Of a stretch of 64,000 bases of DNA, positions 6,945 to 15,137 are shown piece by piece. This DNA is from Polycyclovorans sp002706265 (GTDB lineage: Bacteria > Pseudomonadota > Gammaproteobacteria > Nevskiales > Nevskiaceae): contig CAXBBM010000016.1 of assembly GCA_963973915.1 (NCBI GenBank), positions 9,746 through 73,745 of the forward strand, read 5' to 3'. Position 1 is the stretch's first letter. Every line of letters starts with the position of its first letter. The notes under the pieces were generated by a model, which worked only from the letters and a program-made list of their open reading frames with translations, ran no database searches and had not been told where the DNA came from. Made by a program: the position numbers and the translations under genes.

Positions 6945-8690
6945 TCAGAAGCTTGCAGCGTCGAGGGCCACCAGCGCGTCAACCGGTGCCTTCACATTGG
7001 CCAGCAGGGTCGGCACCTGGGTCAGCATGCGGCTGGCAAAGAAGTGCGCGGTGGCCAGCTTGTTGGCCTTGAAGCCGTCGTCAGCGTGCTGCGACGCCGC
7101 CTGGGCCATGCGCAGCCAGTTGTAGCCGAGGTAGGTGAGGGCAAACGCGCGCTGGTAATCCACGCAGCCGAACGCGCCGGTATTGGGGTCGGACTTGAAC
7201 GACTGCTGCAGCCAGTCGGTGGTGTCGGCCAGCGCCTCAACCGCCGCGCCCAGCGGCCGGGTGATGCCCTCGTGGCCCGACGCATCGGCCAGCGCGCCCT
7301 TCACCTTGTCGATGAAGCGCCTCGGCAGACGGCCGCCATGCATCATCAGCTTGCGCCGCACCAGGTCCATGGCCTGAACGCCATTGGTGCCTTCGTACAG
7401 GCACAGAATCTTCGAGTCACGAACAATCTGCTCAATGCCGTATTCACTGATGTAACCGTGGCCGCCATAGACCTGCACGGCCATGGAGCCCAGATCAAAC
7501 GCCGAATCGGTGCAAAAGGCCTTGACCAGCGGCGTGTTGAGGTCAACCCAGTCCTGCGCTTCCTCGCGCACTGCGGCGTCGGGGTGGTGGTGGGCAAGAT
7601 CGACATACAGTGCCGTCTCGTACGCCAGCACGCGGGCGCCTTCGGTGGTCGCCTTCATTTGCAGCAGCATGCGCCGCACGTCAGGGTGATGAATGATCTC
7701 GGGCGCGCCATTGAAGGCGGTGCCCTGCTTGCGTTCCTGGGCGTAGGCAATGGCGTTCTGCGTTGCCAGCTCGCACTGACCCAAGCCCTGAAAGCCCACC
7801 ATGATGCGCGCCAGATTCATCATCACGAACATGTTCTGAATGCCGGTGTTGGGCGCGCCCACCATCCAGCCCTTGGCACCCTCGAAACTCATCACGCAGG
7901 TGCACGATGCATGAATGCCCATCTTGTGTTCGATGGATGAACACGTGAACGCATTGCGCTCGCCCAGCGAGCCGTCATCATTGACCAGATACTTGGGCAC
8001 CACGAAGGTCGACAGGCCCTTGATGCCCGCAGGGGCGTCCGGCAACCGCGCCAACACAAAATGAATGATGTTGTCCGCCATCGTGTGTTCGCCGGAGGTG
8101 ATGAAAATCTTGCCCCCTTCGATGGCGAACGAGCCGTCATCCTGCGGCGTGGCCTTGGTCTTGATCGACGCCAGATCCGTGCCCGCCTGCGGCTCGGTGA
8201 TGCACATCGTCCCGGTCCATTCGCCGCTGCCAAGCTTGGGCAGATAGGTCTGCTTTTGCGCGTCGCTGCCGTTGGCCAGAATGGCCTCGAAGCAGCCCGT
8301 GGTCAGGCCCGGGTAAAGCGCAAAGGCCACGTTGGCCGAACACAGCATCTCTTCAACCACCTTCGACACCAGGTAAGGCAGCCCCTGGCCATTGAACTCG
8401 GGCGGATTCGACAGACCGACCCAGCCCGATTCCCAGAAGAGCTTGTAGGCCTCGGCCATGCCCTCGGGCAGGATCACTTCGCCGTCCTTCCACTGCGCGC
8501 CCGTGGCGTCGCCCGGCGCGTTCAGCGGGGCGATCTGCCCCTGGATCAGCTTCGCGGCCTCATCGAGCAACCCAGAAATGAAATCGGGCGTTGCGTCGTT
8601 GAACGCATCGATATCAGAAAGCTGCCTGACGTTGAGCACGTCATTGAGGACGAATCCCATTTCACGCAGTGGTGCGGTGAACGTTGCCAT
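6945..8690 (-). CDS. acyl-CoA dehydrogenase, long DmdC-like family with C-terminal extension
   Basis: A 581-residue FAD-dependent acyl-CoA dehydrogenase, longer than the usual 380 because of a C-terminal domain. TMCITEPQAGTDLASIKTKA and GGKIFITSGEHTMADN are the FAD-binding and substrate signatures, and SEYGIEQIVRDSKILCLYEGTNGVQAMDLVRRKL is the C-terminal signature carrying the catalytic Glu. The relatives I recognise include DmdC-type enzymes (3-methylmercaptopropionyl-CoA dehydrogenase) and uncharacterised beta-oxidation paralogues; the substrate cannot be told. The frame is open to 8795, but the ATG at 8690 (MATFTAPLREMGF) matches family N-termini. Confidence 0.88.
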   Translation of the reverse strand: MATFTAPLREMGFVLNDVLNVRQLSDIDAFNDATPDFISGLLDEAAKLIQGQIAPLNAPGDATGAQWKDGEVILPEGMAEAYKLFWESGWVGLSNPPEFNGQGLPYLVSKVVEEMLCSANVAFALYPGLTTGCFEAILANGSDAQKQTYLPKLGSGEWTGTMCITEPQAGTDLASIKTKATPQDDGSFAIEGGKIFITSGEHTMADNIIHFVLARLPDAPAGIKGLSTFVVPKYLVNDDGSLGERNAFTCSSIEHKMGIHASCTCVMSFEGAKGWMVGAPNTGIQNMFVMMNLARIMVGFQGLGQCELATQNAIAYAQERKQGTAFNGAPEIIHHPDVRRMLLQMKATTEGARVLAYETALYVDLAHHHPDAAVREEAQDWVDLNTPLVKAFCTDSAFDLGSMAVQVYGGHGYISEYGIEQIVRDSKILCLYEGTNGVQAMDLVRRKLMMHGGRLPRRFIDKVKGALADASGHEGITRPLGAAVEALADTTDWLQQSFKSDPNTGAFGCVDYQRAFALTYLGYNWLRMAQAASQHADDGFKANKLATAHFFASRMLTQVPTLLANVKAPVDALVALDAASF

Positions 8691-8830
8691 GTCGTTGATT
8701 CCGAACGATGAAAAAATGAAGGCCGCAAGGCTAGCATCCCGGCGGGTCGAATTCACTGCCGGCACGACGGCGTTTCGTGGAGCAGCCGCTACCAAGCCCG
8801 CACGCGTCCCACGCCCAAAGTCGATTTGGC

Positions 8831-8859
8831 TTGCCGTACCGCAGCCGCGCCATTACAAT
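8831..8859 (+). promoter_or_regulatory. promoter of tRNA-Val
   Basis: TTGCCG (8831-8836) and TACAAT (8854-8859) are 17 bp apart, placing the start about 13 nt before the mature tRNA 5' end. Confidence 0.6.
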
Positions 8860-8878
8860 CGCGCTCCTTCAAAATTGA

Positions 8879-8955
8879 AGGCGCGTAGCTCAGCTGGTTA
8901 GAGCACTTCCTTGACATGGAAGGGGTCGTTGGTTCGAGTCCAATCGCGCCTACCA
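8879..8955 (+). tRNA. tRNA-Val(GAC)
   Basis: A 77-nt cloverleaf with acceptor AGGCGCG/CGCGCCT, D-arm GCTCAGCTGGTTAGAGC, anticodon stem-loop CTTCC-TTGACAT-GGAAG with anticodon GAC, T-arm with GGTTCGAGTCC, and encoded CCA. The 3' end is duplicated imperfectly at 19715-19730, so this tRNA is the presumed integration site of the island to its right. Confidence 0.96.
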
Positions 8956-8956
8956 A
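8941..8956 (+). repeat. attL-like core in the tRNA-Val 3' end
   Basis: CAATCGCGCCTACCAA matches 19715-19730 at 15 of 16 positions (A to G at position 12). The pair brackets the restriction-modification island, as expected for attL/attR of a tRNA-targeting element. Confidence 0.55.
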
Positions 8957-8971
8957 TGAAAACAATGAGTC

Positions 8972-8996
8972 AGGCCATCTTTCGGGTGGCCTTTTT
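8972..8996 (+). terminator. terminator after tRNA-Val
   Basis: Arms AGGCCA (8972-8977) and TGGCCT (8987-8992) with a T-run. It is probably supplied by the inserted element; a second terminator stands after the distal att-like repeat. Confidence 0.75.
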
Positions 8997-9001
8997 CATT
9001 T

Positions 9002-9065
9002 GTACGGCAACAGTACGGCAATCGTTCAGCGGGCTTTGCCGTACGGCCCCAATTTCGTGCCGTAC
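9002..9065. repeat. cluster of GTACGGCA repeats beside the att site
   Basis: GTACGGCAA occurs at 9002-9010 and 9013-9021; its inverse TTGCCGTAC is at 9036-9044 and a variant GTGCCGTAC at 9057-9065. Two direct and two inverted copies in 64 bp suggest protein-binding (recombinase arm or excisionase) sites. A further TTGCCGTAC at 8831 coincides with the tRNA promoter. Confidence 0.4.
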
Positions 9066-9534
9066 GCACCGCACCACGCACGCCTTGCGTGCCCATCTCC
9101 GCCAGTTTGGTAACCGTTGGCGGGTTGTCGGATTCGACCAACCCGGTGAATTGATCGGCTGGGATTGAGGCGACTCGGTTGGCTGTTTTCATCTGACGTT
9201 CGGAACGTCCGGCACTTTGCGCGGCTTCTATTCTGGTTAACTGAGGGCCTCCGCCGTCCATAAGTTGAAGACCACGTTTGTTTGCCGTCGTAGTGGCAAA
9301 GCGCAACCTGTCGCAGGCTCGGCCCCGGAGCTTTGCCCCTGTTGACGAGGGTGTTGACGCCCCAAGGCGCGAGGCGCAATCAACGTCGCCAGCGCTTCAT
9401 TCGGGCCCACACAGACGGACCCGACGTCTGGAGTCTCACTGCATGAGACGTACCTGTGGCAGGCTCCCGGCATTGCGTGTCCGGTGCCGATCAGTGGCGC
9501 CGGCCATCGCCGAGAACGAACGAAACGGGGCGCC

Positions 9535-11370
9535 ATGAACCAACAAAGCCTGTCGGCCTTCATCTGGTCGGTTGCTGACCTGCTGCGCGGGGATTACAAG
9601 CAGAGCGAGTACGGTCGGGTCATCCTGCCGTTCACGGTGCTGCGCCGTCTCGACTGCGTGCTGGCGCCGACCAAGGCCGCCGTGCTGGCCGAGAAGACGA
9701 AGCGAGAAGCTGCGGGCCTGAATCCTGAGCCTTTCCTGCTTCGCGTTGCCGGGCAGAGCTTCTACAACACCTCGCCGCTGGACATGAAAACCCTCATGGG
9801 CGATCAGGACCACATTCGCGAGAACCTGTACAGCTACCTCCAAGCCTTTGCGCCTGCGGTGCGAGACGTGTTCGAGCGTTTCGAGTTCCACGCCCAAGTG
9901 GAACGACTGGCCAGATCCGGTCTGCTTTACCGCGTGGTGGAAAAATTCGCCAACATCGACCTGCATCCCCAGCGCGTCAGCAATCACCAGATGGGTCTCG
10001 TGTTCGAGGAGCTGATCCGCAAGTTTGCCGAAATCAGCAACGAGACCGCCGGGGAGCATTTCACCCCGCGCGAGGTGATCCGCCTCATGGTCAACCTCAT
10101 CTTCGTGGAGGATGACGACGTGCTGTCCCGGCCCGGCGTGGTGCGCACCCTTTACGACCCCACGGCGGGTACCGGCGGCATGCTCAGCATCGCCGGCGAA
10201 TATCTGGCCGAGCACAACCCCGAAGCCCGACTCACCGTGTTTGGGCAGGAACTCAACCCCGAGTCTTACGCCATCTGCAAGGCCGACATGGTCATCAAGG
10301 GGCAGGATGTTGCCAACATCGCCTTCGGCAACACGCTGAGTGATGACGGGCACTCTGGCAAGGCGTTCGATTACATGCTGTCCAACCCGCCCTTTGGCGT
10401 GGAATGGAAAAAGGTCGAGAAGGAGGTTCGCAAAGAGCACGAGCAGCAGGGATATAACGGCCGATTCGGCCCCGGCCTGCCGCGCGTGAGTGACGGCTCC
10501 ATGCTGTTTCTGCTGCACCTCATCGCCAAGATGCGCCCCACCAAAGATGGCGGCAGCCGCTTCGGCATCGTGCTCAACGGCTCGCCGCTGTTCACCGGCG
10601 GTGCGGGGTCGGGCGAAAGTGAGATCCGACGTTACGTGCTCGAAAACGACCTGTGTGAGGCCATCGTCGGCCTGCCCACCGACATGTTCTACAACACCGG
10701 CATCAGCACCTATGTGTGGATCGTGAGCAATCGCAAGCCCGAAGCGCGCAAGGGCAAGGTGCAGCTCATCGACGCCTCCGGGTTCTGGCAAAAGATGCGC
10801 AAAAGCCTCGGCAGCAAGCGCAAGGAACTGTCCGACGCGCACATTGCCGACATCACCCGCATGTTCGGCGAGTTCGTCGAGGCCCAGCAGGCCACCGTCT
10901 TCAGTGCCGAGGGCAAAGAGCTTGCCCGTCACCTCATCCGCGACGCAGAAGCGGCACCCGAGGCGCCGGTTGGTGGGCGCGTCGAGCTGGCGCCCGTCAG
11001 CCGCATCTTCGAAAACGAAGCCTTCGGCTACCACACCATCACCGTGGAGCGACCGTTGCGGGACGAGGCCGGCAACATCGTGCTCGGCCAAAAGGGCAAG
11101 CAGAAAGGCAAGCCCCAGCCCGACAGCAGCCTGCGGGACACCGAGAACGTGCCGCTCAGCGACGATGTGATGAGCTACTTCAAGCGCGAAGTGCTGCCCC
11201 ACGCACCAGATGCCTGGATCGACCCCGACAAAACCAAAGTCGGCTACGAGATTCCCTTCAACCGCCACTTCTACGTCTTCAAGCCGCCGCGCCCTCTGGA
11301 CGTGATTGATGCAGAGCTCAAGCAGACCACCGACCGCATTTTGGAGATGATCAAGGGGCTAACGGCGTGA
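9535..11370 (+). CDS. hsdM: type I restriction-modification methyltransferase subunit HsdM
   Basis: A 611-residue N6-adenine methyltransferase. An HsdM N-terminal helical domain (SAFIWSVADLLRGDYKQSEYG) precedes the SAM-binding motif DPTAGTGGML starting at Asp208 and the catalytic NPPFGVEW at Asn284. HsdM with HsdS methylates host DNA and, with HsdR, cuts unmodified DNA. The frame is open from 9484; the ATG at 9535 (MNQQSLSAFIW) matches family starts and has ACGGGG upstream. It is the first gene of the hsd operon, 40 nt before the RhuM-like gene. Confidence 0.95.
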   Translation: MNQQSLSAFIWSVADLLRGDYKQSEYGRVILPFTVLRRLDCVLAPTKAAVLAEKTKREAAGLNPEPFLLRVAGQSFYNTSPLDMKTLMGDQDHIRENLYSYLQAFAPAVRDVFERFEFHAQVERLARSGLLYRVVEKFANIDLHPQRVSNHQMGLVFEELIRKFAEISNETAGEHFTPREVIRLMVNLIFVEDDDVLSRPGVVRTLYDPTAGTGGMLSIAGEYLAEHNPEARLTVFGQELNPESYAICKADMVIKGQDVANIAFGNTLSDDGHSGKAFDYMLSNPPFGVEWKKVEKEVRKEHEQQGYNGRFGPGLPRVSDGSMLFLLHLIAKMRPTKDGGSRFGIVLNGSPLFTGGAGSGESEIRRYVLENDLCEAIVGLPTDMFYNTGISTYVWIVSNRKPEARKGKVQLIDASGFWQKMRKSLGSKRKELSDAHIADITRMFGEFVEAQQATVFSAEGKELARHLIRDAEAAPEAPVGGRVELAPVSRIFENEAFGYHTITVERPLRDEAGNIVLGQKGKQKGKPQPDSSLRDTENVPLSDDVMSYFKREVLPHAPDAWIDPDKTKVGYEIPFNRHFYVFKPPRPLDVIDAELKQTTDRILEMIKGLTA

Positions 11371-11410
11371 GACGCTTAAACCTCAGCCGCCGCTGTGTAG
11401 GAGCCACACC

Positions 11411-12415
11411 ATGAACCGCGATTTGACCGTGTCCAGCGTGGATCGGCAGAACATTCTGAACAATCCCTACGCACTGGAAAAAATTCAGAACAGCCTCAAC
11501 CTGCCAGCCTTGGAATTTGAGGGGGAGTACTACCTCACACGACGCCAAGTGGCTGATTTATATGACATAGACGACAGCACGCTGGACCGCTATTTGGCCG
11601 CTAACGACGCCGAACTTCGCCATAACGGCTACGTTTTAATGCGCGGAAAACATCTTAAAAACATGCAGTTACAGTTTGGTCCCCTCATCAATGCGGGGAG
11701 CAAAACCACCCAGCTCGGCTTCTTCACTCTCCGCGCCGTGCTCAACCTTGGCATGTTGCTCGTCGAAAGCGAGCGCGCCCGCGCCCTGCGTGCCCGAATG
11801 CTGGACATCGTGCTCGATACCCTGGCAGAACGCAGTGGTGGCCACACCAAGTACATCAATCAGCGCAGCGCTGACTACCTCATCAATGCCTATCAGGAAA
11901 GTCAGCATCGCAAGGAATTCACCAGCGCGCTGAGCCAATGTGTCGACATGGGCAACTACAAATACGCCCTGTTCACAGACCGCATCTACCAGAGCATCTT
12001 CAAAGAAAATGCCCGTGAATACCGCAAGGTGCTGCAACTGGAAGATCGTGAAAAACCTCGCGACACCATGTACGCCGAGGTGTTGCTGCTTATCGCCAGC
12101 TTCGAAACCGGTCTGGCCCATGAACTGACGCGCAAGAGTCAGGCAGTTGGTCGCAAGCTCACCCAGGCCGAAACCGAGCAGATGTTTGCCGATTTCGAAT
12201 CCATGCCGCTGTGGGCGCCGCAGCTCCAGAGCGCCCGTACCAAGATGGCCAGTCGTCACCTGCATTTCCGTGAAGCCCTGCATCAGCGGCTAGAGGAATA
12301 CATCAAGGCCGTTCCAAGAGAAGACTTTGAGCAGTTTTTGGGCAAAACCAGCAAATCGCTCGAGGAGCGTCTTAAAGACACAGAAGAGGTCTTCAAGCGG
12401 CTGAAGGACCGCTGA
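11411..12415 (+). CDS. RhuM-like DNA-binding protein, probable partner of the Doc toxin
   Basis: A 334-residue protein. The N-terminal region EGEYYLTRRQVADLYDIDDSTLDRYLAANDAEL (about 37-70) resembles RhuM/ORF-type DNA-binding segments; the middle AVLNLGMLLVESERARALRARMLDIVLDTL is also typical of that family, and the C-terminal 60 residues are charged and probably helical. It lies 3 nt before a Doc-type gene and is the likely antitoxin or regulator. GTAGGAG precedes the ATG. Genes of this kind often sit between hsdM and hsdS. Function is inferred from neighbourhood. Confidence 0.6.
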   Translation: MNRDLTVSSVDRQNILNNPYALEKIQNSLNLPALEFEGEYYLTRRQVADLYDIDDSTLDRYLAANDAELRHNGYVLMRGKHLKNMQLQFGPLINAGSKTTQLGFFTLRAVLNLGMLLVESERARALRARMLDIVLDTLAERSGGHTKYINQRSADYLINAYQESQHRKEFTSALSQCVDMGNYKYALFTDRIYQSIFKENAREYRKVLQLEDREKPRDTMYAEVLLLIASFETGLAHELTRKSQAVGRKLTQAETEQMFADFESMPLWAPQLQSARTKMASRHLHFREALHQRLEEYIKAVPREDFEQFLGKTSKSLEERLKDTEEVFKRLKDR

Positions 12416-12418
12416 TTC

Positions 12419-12859
12419 ATGGCCGCCCACTTCTACTTCGATCTGGCACACGCCATCCGCACACATGATCAGGTGATCGAGATCAGCGGCGGCATGCCCG
12501 GCAACCGCGACACTGGCGCATTGGCCAGCGTGCTCGAACACATACAGAACGACGACTACTACCCCGAACTGCCGGACAAGCTGACGCACCTGGTGTTTTC
12601 CGTCATCAAGTTCCACTGTTTCAACGATGGGAACAAGCGATCCAGCATCGCGCTGGGCGCCTACTTTCTGGAGCTCAACGGCTACGACTGGCTGGCCACG
12701 CGGTTCATCTATGAGATGGAAAACATCGTCGTCTGGGTGGCCGAAAGCCGCATCTCCAAGGACCTGCTGCTGAAACTGCTCACCGCCCTGTGCGCGGGGG
12801 ACGACTACGACGAAGCCCTCAAGCTCGAACTGATCGACGCGCTGGGCGGCCTCGCATGA
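12419..12859 (+). CDS. doc: Doc/Fic-family toxin (death-on-curing type)
   Basis: A 146-residue Fic-fold protein. HCFNDGNKRSS beginning at His66 is the Doc form of the Fic active site (HxFx[DN][AG]NKR). Doc phosphorylates elongation factor Tu and stops translation; other Fic proteins AMPylate targets. No inhibitory-helix motif is obvious, so inhibition likely depends on the preceding gene. Its stop overlaps the hsdS start as ATGA, making it translationally linked to the restriction system. Confidence 0.8.
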   Translation: MAAHFYFDLAHAIRTHDQVIEISGGMPGNRDTGALASVLEHIQNDDYYPELPDKLTHLVFSVIKFHCFNDGNKRSSIALGAYFLELNGYDWLATRFIYEMENIVVWVAESRISKDLLLKLLTALCAGDDYDEALKLELIDALGGLA

Positions 12860-14121
12860 GCTTTCCGCGATATCCCGAGTACAAGGACAGTGGGGTGGAG
12901 TGGTTGGGGGCGGTGCCAGCGCATTGGCAAGTGATGCAAATCAAGCGCGTCACGACACTGCGCAGCGGCGATTCAATAAGCAGCGACGATATTGGTGAAG
13001 ATGGCGAGTTCCCTGTATTCGGCGGGAACGGTCTACGCGGATACACCCGGAGCTATACGCACGAAGGGTTTCTACCGTTGATTGGCCGACAGGGCGCGCT
13101 CTGCGGAAACGTTAACTACGCGCGCGGCAAGTTCTGGGCGTCAGAGCACGCTGTAGTCGCAACTCCGTGCAACGGCGCTGACCCGATCTGGTTGGGTGAA
13201 ACGCTACGCGCGATGAACCTCAACCAGTATTCGGTCTCAGCAGCGCAACCCGGCCTTGCAGTAGAAGCGATCGGCAATCTTTGGGTTCCAGTACCAGCAC
13301 ACGGCGAACAAACCGCCATCGCCGCCTTCCTCGACCGCGAGACGGCGAAGATCGACGCGCTGGTGGCCGAGCAGGAAACGCTCATCGCCCTGCTCAAGGA
13401 AAAGCGGCAGGCCGTCATCTCCCACGCCGTCACCAAGGGGCTTAACCCCGACGCCCCGATGAAACCCTCCGGCATCGAGTGGCTGGGGGATGTGCCGGCG
13501 CATTGGGAGGTTGGCCAGTTGAAGCGTATGACGTCTGTCATTACGGATGGCGCGCACATATCCCCTGAGACTGAGGGAGGTTTATTTCATTTTGTGTCGA
13601 CGCGCGATTTGGTCGATGGTGCCGTCTGCTTTGAAGGCGCTCTCATGACATCCGCCAGCAGTTATGAATATCTTGTGCGAACAGGCTGCAAGCCTTTAGT
13701 CGGTGATGTTCTTTTCAGCAAGGACGGAACGATCGGGCGAACTGTGGTTGTTCGAGAGGAGCGAGACTTCGTGGTCGCCTCGTCTCTTATCATCATGCGC
13801 CCCGAAGCCCGCCTTCTGAACTCAGAGTTTCTCGATTGTCTGTGCCAGAGCGATGCCGTCCAAAATCAGGTTGACCAATTTGTAAAAGGTGCTGGCCTGC
13901 CCCGCCTTTCAATTCAGAACCTGATGAAAGTTTTTGGGGTATTTCCACCCTTAGTTGAGCAGGAGCAGATCGCTGCTCATCTAAGGGTTGGCGGGCAATC
14001 TTTTGAGCTTTTGATCCAAAAATCCTACTCGGGCATCACCCTCCTCAAAGAACGCCGCAGCGCCCTGATCTCCGCCGCCGTCACCGGCCAGATCGACGTG
14101 CGGGGTCTCGCGCCAGCATGA
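12856..14121 (+). CDS. hsdS: type I restriction-modification specificity subunit HsdS
   Basis: A 421-residue protein with two target-recognition domains and two conserved regions. The internal repeat is clear: GVEWLGAVPAHWQV near residue 12 and GIEWLGDVPAHWEV near 210 open each half, and each half ends in a coiled coil (FLDRETAKIDALVAEQETLIALLKEKRQAVISHAV and the C-terminal LLKERRSALISAAVTGQID). The two TRDs would define a bipartite recognition site. The ATG at 12856 overlaps the doc stop; a start at 12790 in the same frame would extend deep into doc and is not used. Confidence 0.93.
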   Translation: MSFPRYPEYKDSGVEWLGAVPAHWQVMQIKRVTTLRSGDSISSDDIGEDGEFPVFGGNGLRGYTRSYTHEGFLPLIGRQGALCGNVNYARGKFWASEHAVVATPCNGADPIWLGETLRAMNLNQYSVSAAQPGLAVEAIGNLWVPVPAHGEQTAIAAFLDRETAKIDALVAEQETLIALLKEKRQAVISHAVTKGLNPDAPMKPSGIEWLGDVPAHWEVGQLKRMTSVITDGAHISPETEGGLFHFVSTRDLVDGAVCFEGALMTSASSYEYLVRTGCKPLVGDVLFSKDGTIGRTVVVREERDFVVASSLIIMRPEARLLNSEFLDCLCQSDAVQNQVDQFVKGAGLPRLSIQNLMKVFGVFPPLVEQEQIAAHLRVGGQSFELLIQKSYSGITLLKERRSALISAAVTGQIDVRGLAPA

Positions 14122-14128
14122 CTGGCGC

Positions 14129-14692
14129 ATGAAGCCGTTATTTCGGGATCCCGGCGAGGGCGATGAGCGCGAAGATGGGTTTTCTCAGCCGCACGGGTTT
14201 CTTTTGGGGCCAATGGGCATGATTGATCGTGCCGAGATGGCGGATCAGTATTTCCGCGCAGCCAATCTGCTGATCAACCGCATCGACCAACAGGAAGTGG
14301 CCGATTACGAAGTCGCGTACCCGGTGCTGTTCCTTTACCGACACGCCCTGGAATTGGTCATGAAGTGCATCCTCGGTGGCGGGTCTCACCACCGCCTCGA
14401 TGCCCTCGCGGGTGATCTCGTCACCTTTGTGAAGCAGCAGCACGACCAGGTGGTTCCAGCGTGGATCATCAAGCGGCTGCATGAGCTGGCGAAGATTGAT
14501 CCCACATCTGAAGCCTTCCGCTACGGCGAAGACAAGTACCAAGGAAAGGGCAATGGACGTTCGGGAATTCCACCAGAGACCTATGTGCGTGTCAGTGAGC
14601 TTCGGGACGAACTGAACTCGCTATACCGGGCGCTTCGCCGGGCACTGATCATTCAGCAGGGTGGTCGCCCAGATACGCCACATCCAGTGTGA
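14129..14692 (+). CDS. hypothetical protein, HEPN-like
   Basis: A 187-residue protein directly after hsdS (7-nt gap), so probably in the same transcript. No firm family assignment. The helical segment YPVLFLYRHALELVMKCIL (about 68-86), followed after a short loop by HHRLDALAGDLVTFVKQQ, is reminiscent of HEPN-like four-helix proteins common in restriction and toxin loci, but a clear RX4-6H ribonuclease motif was not found. It meets a convergent PIN-like gene with a 7-nt gap. Confidence 0.5.
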   Translation: MKPLFRDPGEGDEREDGFSQPHGFLLGPMGMIDRAEMADQYFRAANLLINRIDQQEVADYEVAYPVLFLYRHALELVMKCILGGGSHHRLDALAGDLVTFVKQQHDQVVPAWIIKRLHELAKIDPTSEAFRYGEDKYQGKGNGRSGIPPETYVRVSELRDELNSLYRALRRALIIQQGGRPDTPHPV

Positions 14693-14699
14693 TGGCCTA

Positions 14700-15137
14700 T
14701 CAGCGCCCGTTACGACTGTCCCTGGGGTGCCAGAGTTCGACTCGCCCAGGCGCTTTGTTGTTGGCCGCCGCCTCGGTTGCCGAGGGTCGATAGACCTTGG
14801 CGATGTACGGCGGCCTGTGCCCCTCAATGAAGCTGAGGACTCGCGGCAATGTCGCCACAAAAGCGTCGGCCAATTCTGGAAACGGGGCATCGCCAATGAT
14901 GACCAGCAGCGCCACGCGGTGTTGCATCACCGCTGCAAGCTCGTTGGGCTTGTAGCGAATGCGCCGGTCGTGGGTGAGCGCCACCCAGCCGCGCCTTCCG
15001 ATCTCTGCCAGCCAGTCTTCGTCTGGGCAGTCTTGGCGAAAATGTTGAATGTGGGGCTCTACATCGATGCCTGCCTCGGCGAGCCGCGCTGGAAAGCGCT
15101 TGCCAAGGTTGTAGTCAGTAAAGAAGGTCGGCGTCAT
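14700..15137 (-). CDS. PIN-like toxin (DUF5615 type)
   Basis: A 145-residue protein with acidic residues in a PIN-like layout: FFTDYNLGKRFPARLAEAGIDV at the start and DEDWLAEIGRRGWVALTHDRRI at about 37-58. PIN-like toxins of this group are predicted ribonucleases paired with DUF433 antitoxins. Its ATG overlaps the stop of the DUF433 gene as ATGA. It lies on the strand opposite to hsd and is an independent toxin-antitoxin unit within the restriction island. Confidence 0.72.
   Translation of the reverse strand: MTPTFFTDYNLGKRFPARLAEAGIDVEPHIQHFRQDCPDEDWLAEIGRRGWVALTHDRRIRYKPNELAAVMQHRVALLVIIGDAPFPELADAFVATLPRVLSFIEGHRPPYIAKVYRPSATEAAANNKAPGRVELWHPRDSRNGR

Larger units (their letters stand above)
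8950..9306 (-). pseudogene. remnant of a mobile-element DNA-binding (ParB-like) gene
   Basis: A leftward frame whose central part reads EAAQSAGRSERQMKTANRVASIPADQFTGLVESDNPPTVTKLAEMGT. I recall this pattern from phage/plasmid-type regulatory or ParB-like proteins found beside integrases. Flanking residues look non-coding (WGRTAKPAERLPYCCRTNEKG) and the frame runs into the tRNA 3' end, so it is probably a truncated relic of the island's mobility region. The match is from memory only. Confidence 0.35.
8956..9534. other. 579-nt region between tRNA-Val and hsdM without an intact gene
   Basis: It contains a terminator (8972-8996), four copies of GTACGGCA in both orientations (9002-9065) and a decayed leftward reading frame resembling a mobile-element DNA-binding protein (8950-9306). 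No clear promoter for hsdM was found. Confidence 0.6.

Noticed and set aside
9436..11268. A 610-codon minus-strand frame opposite hsdM
   Set aside because: Shadow of hsdM codon bias; no family features.
12790..12855. HsdS extension to 12790
   Set aside because: It would overlap doc by 70 nt with no family similarity; the ATGA junction at 12856 is the normal start.
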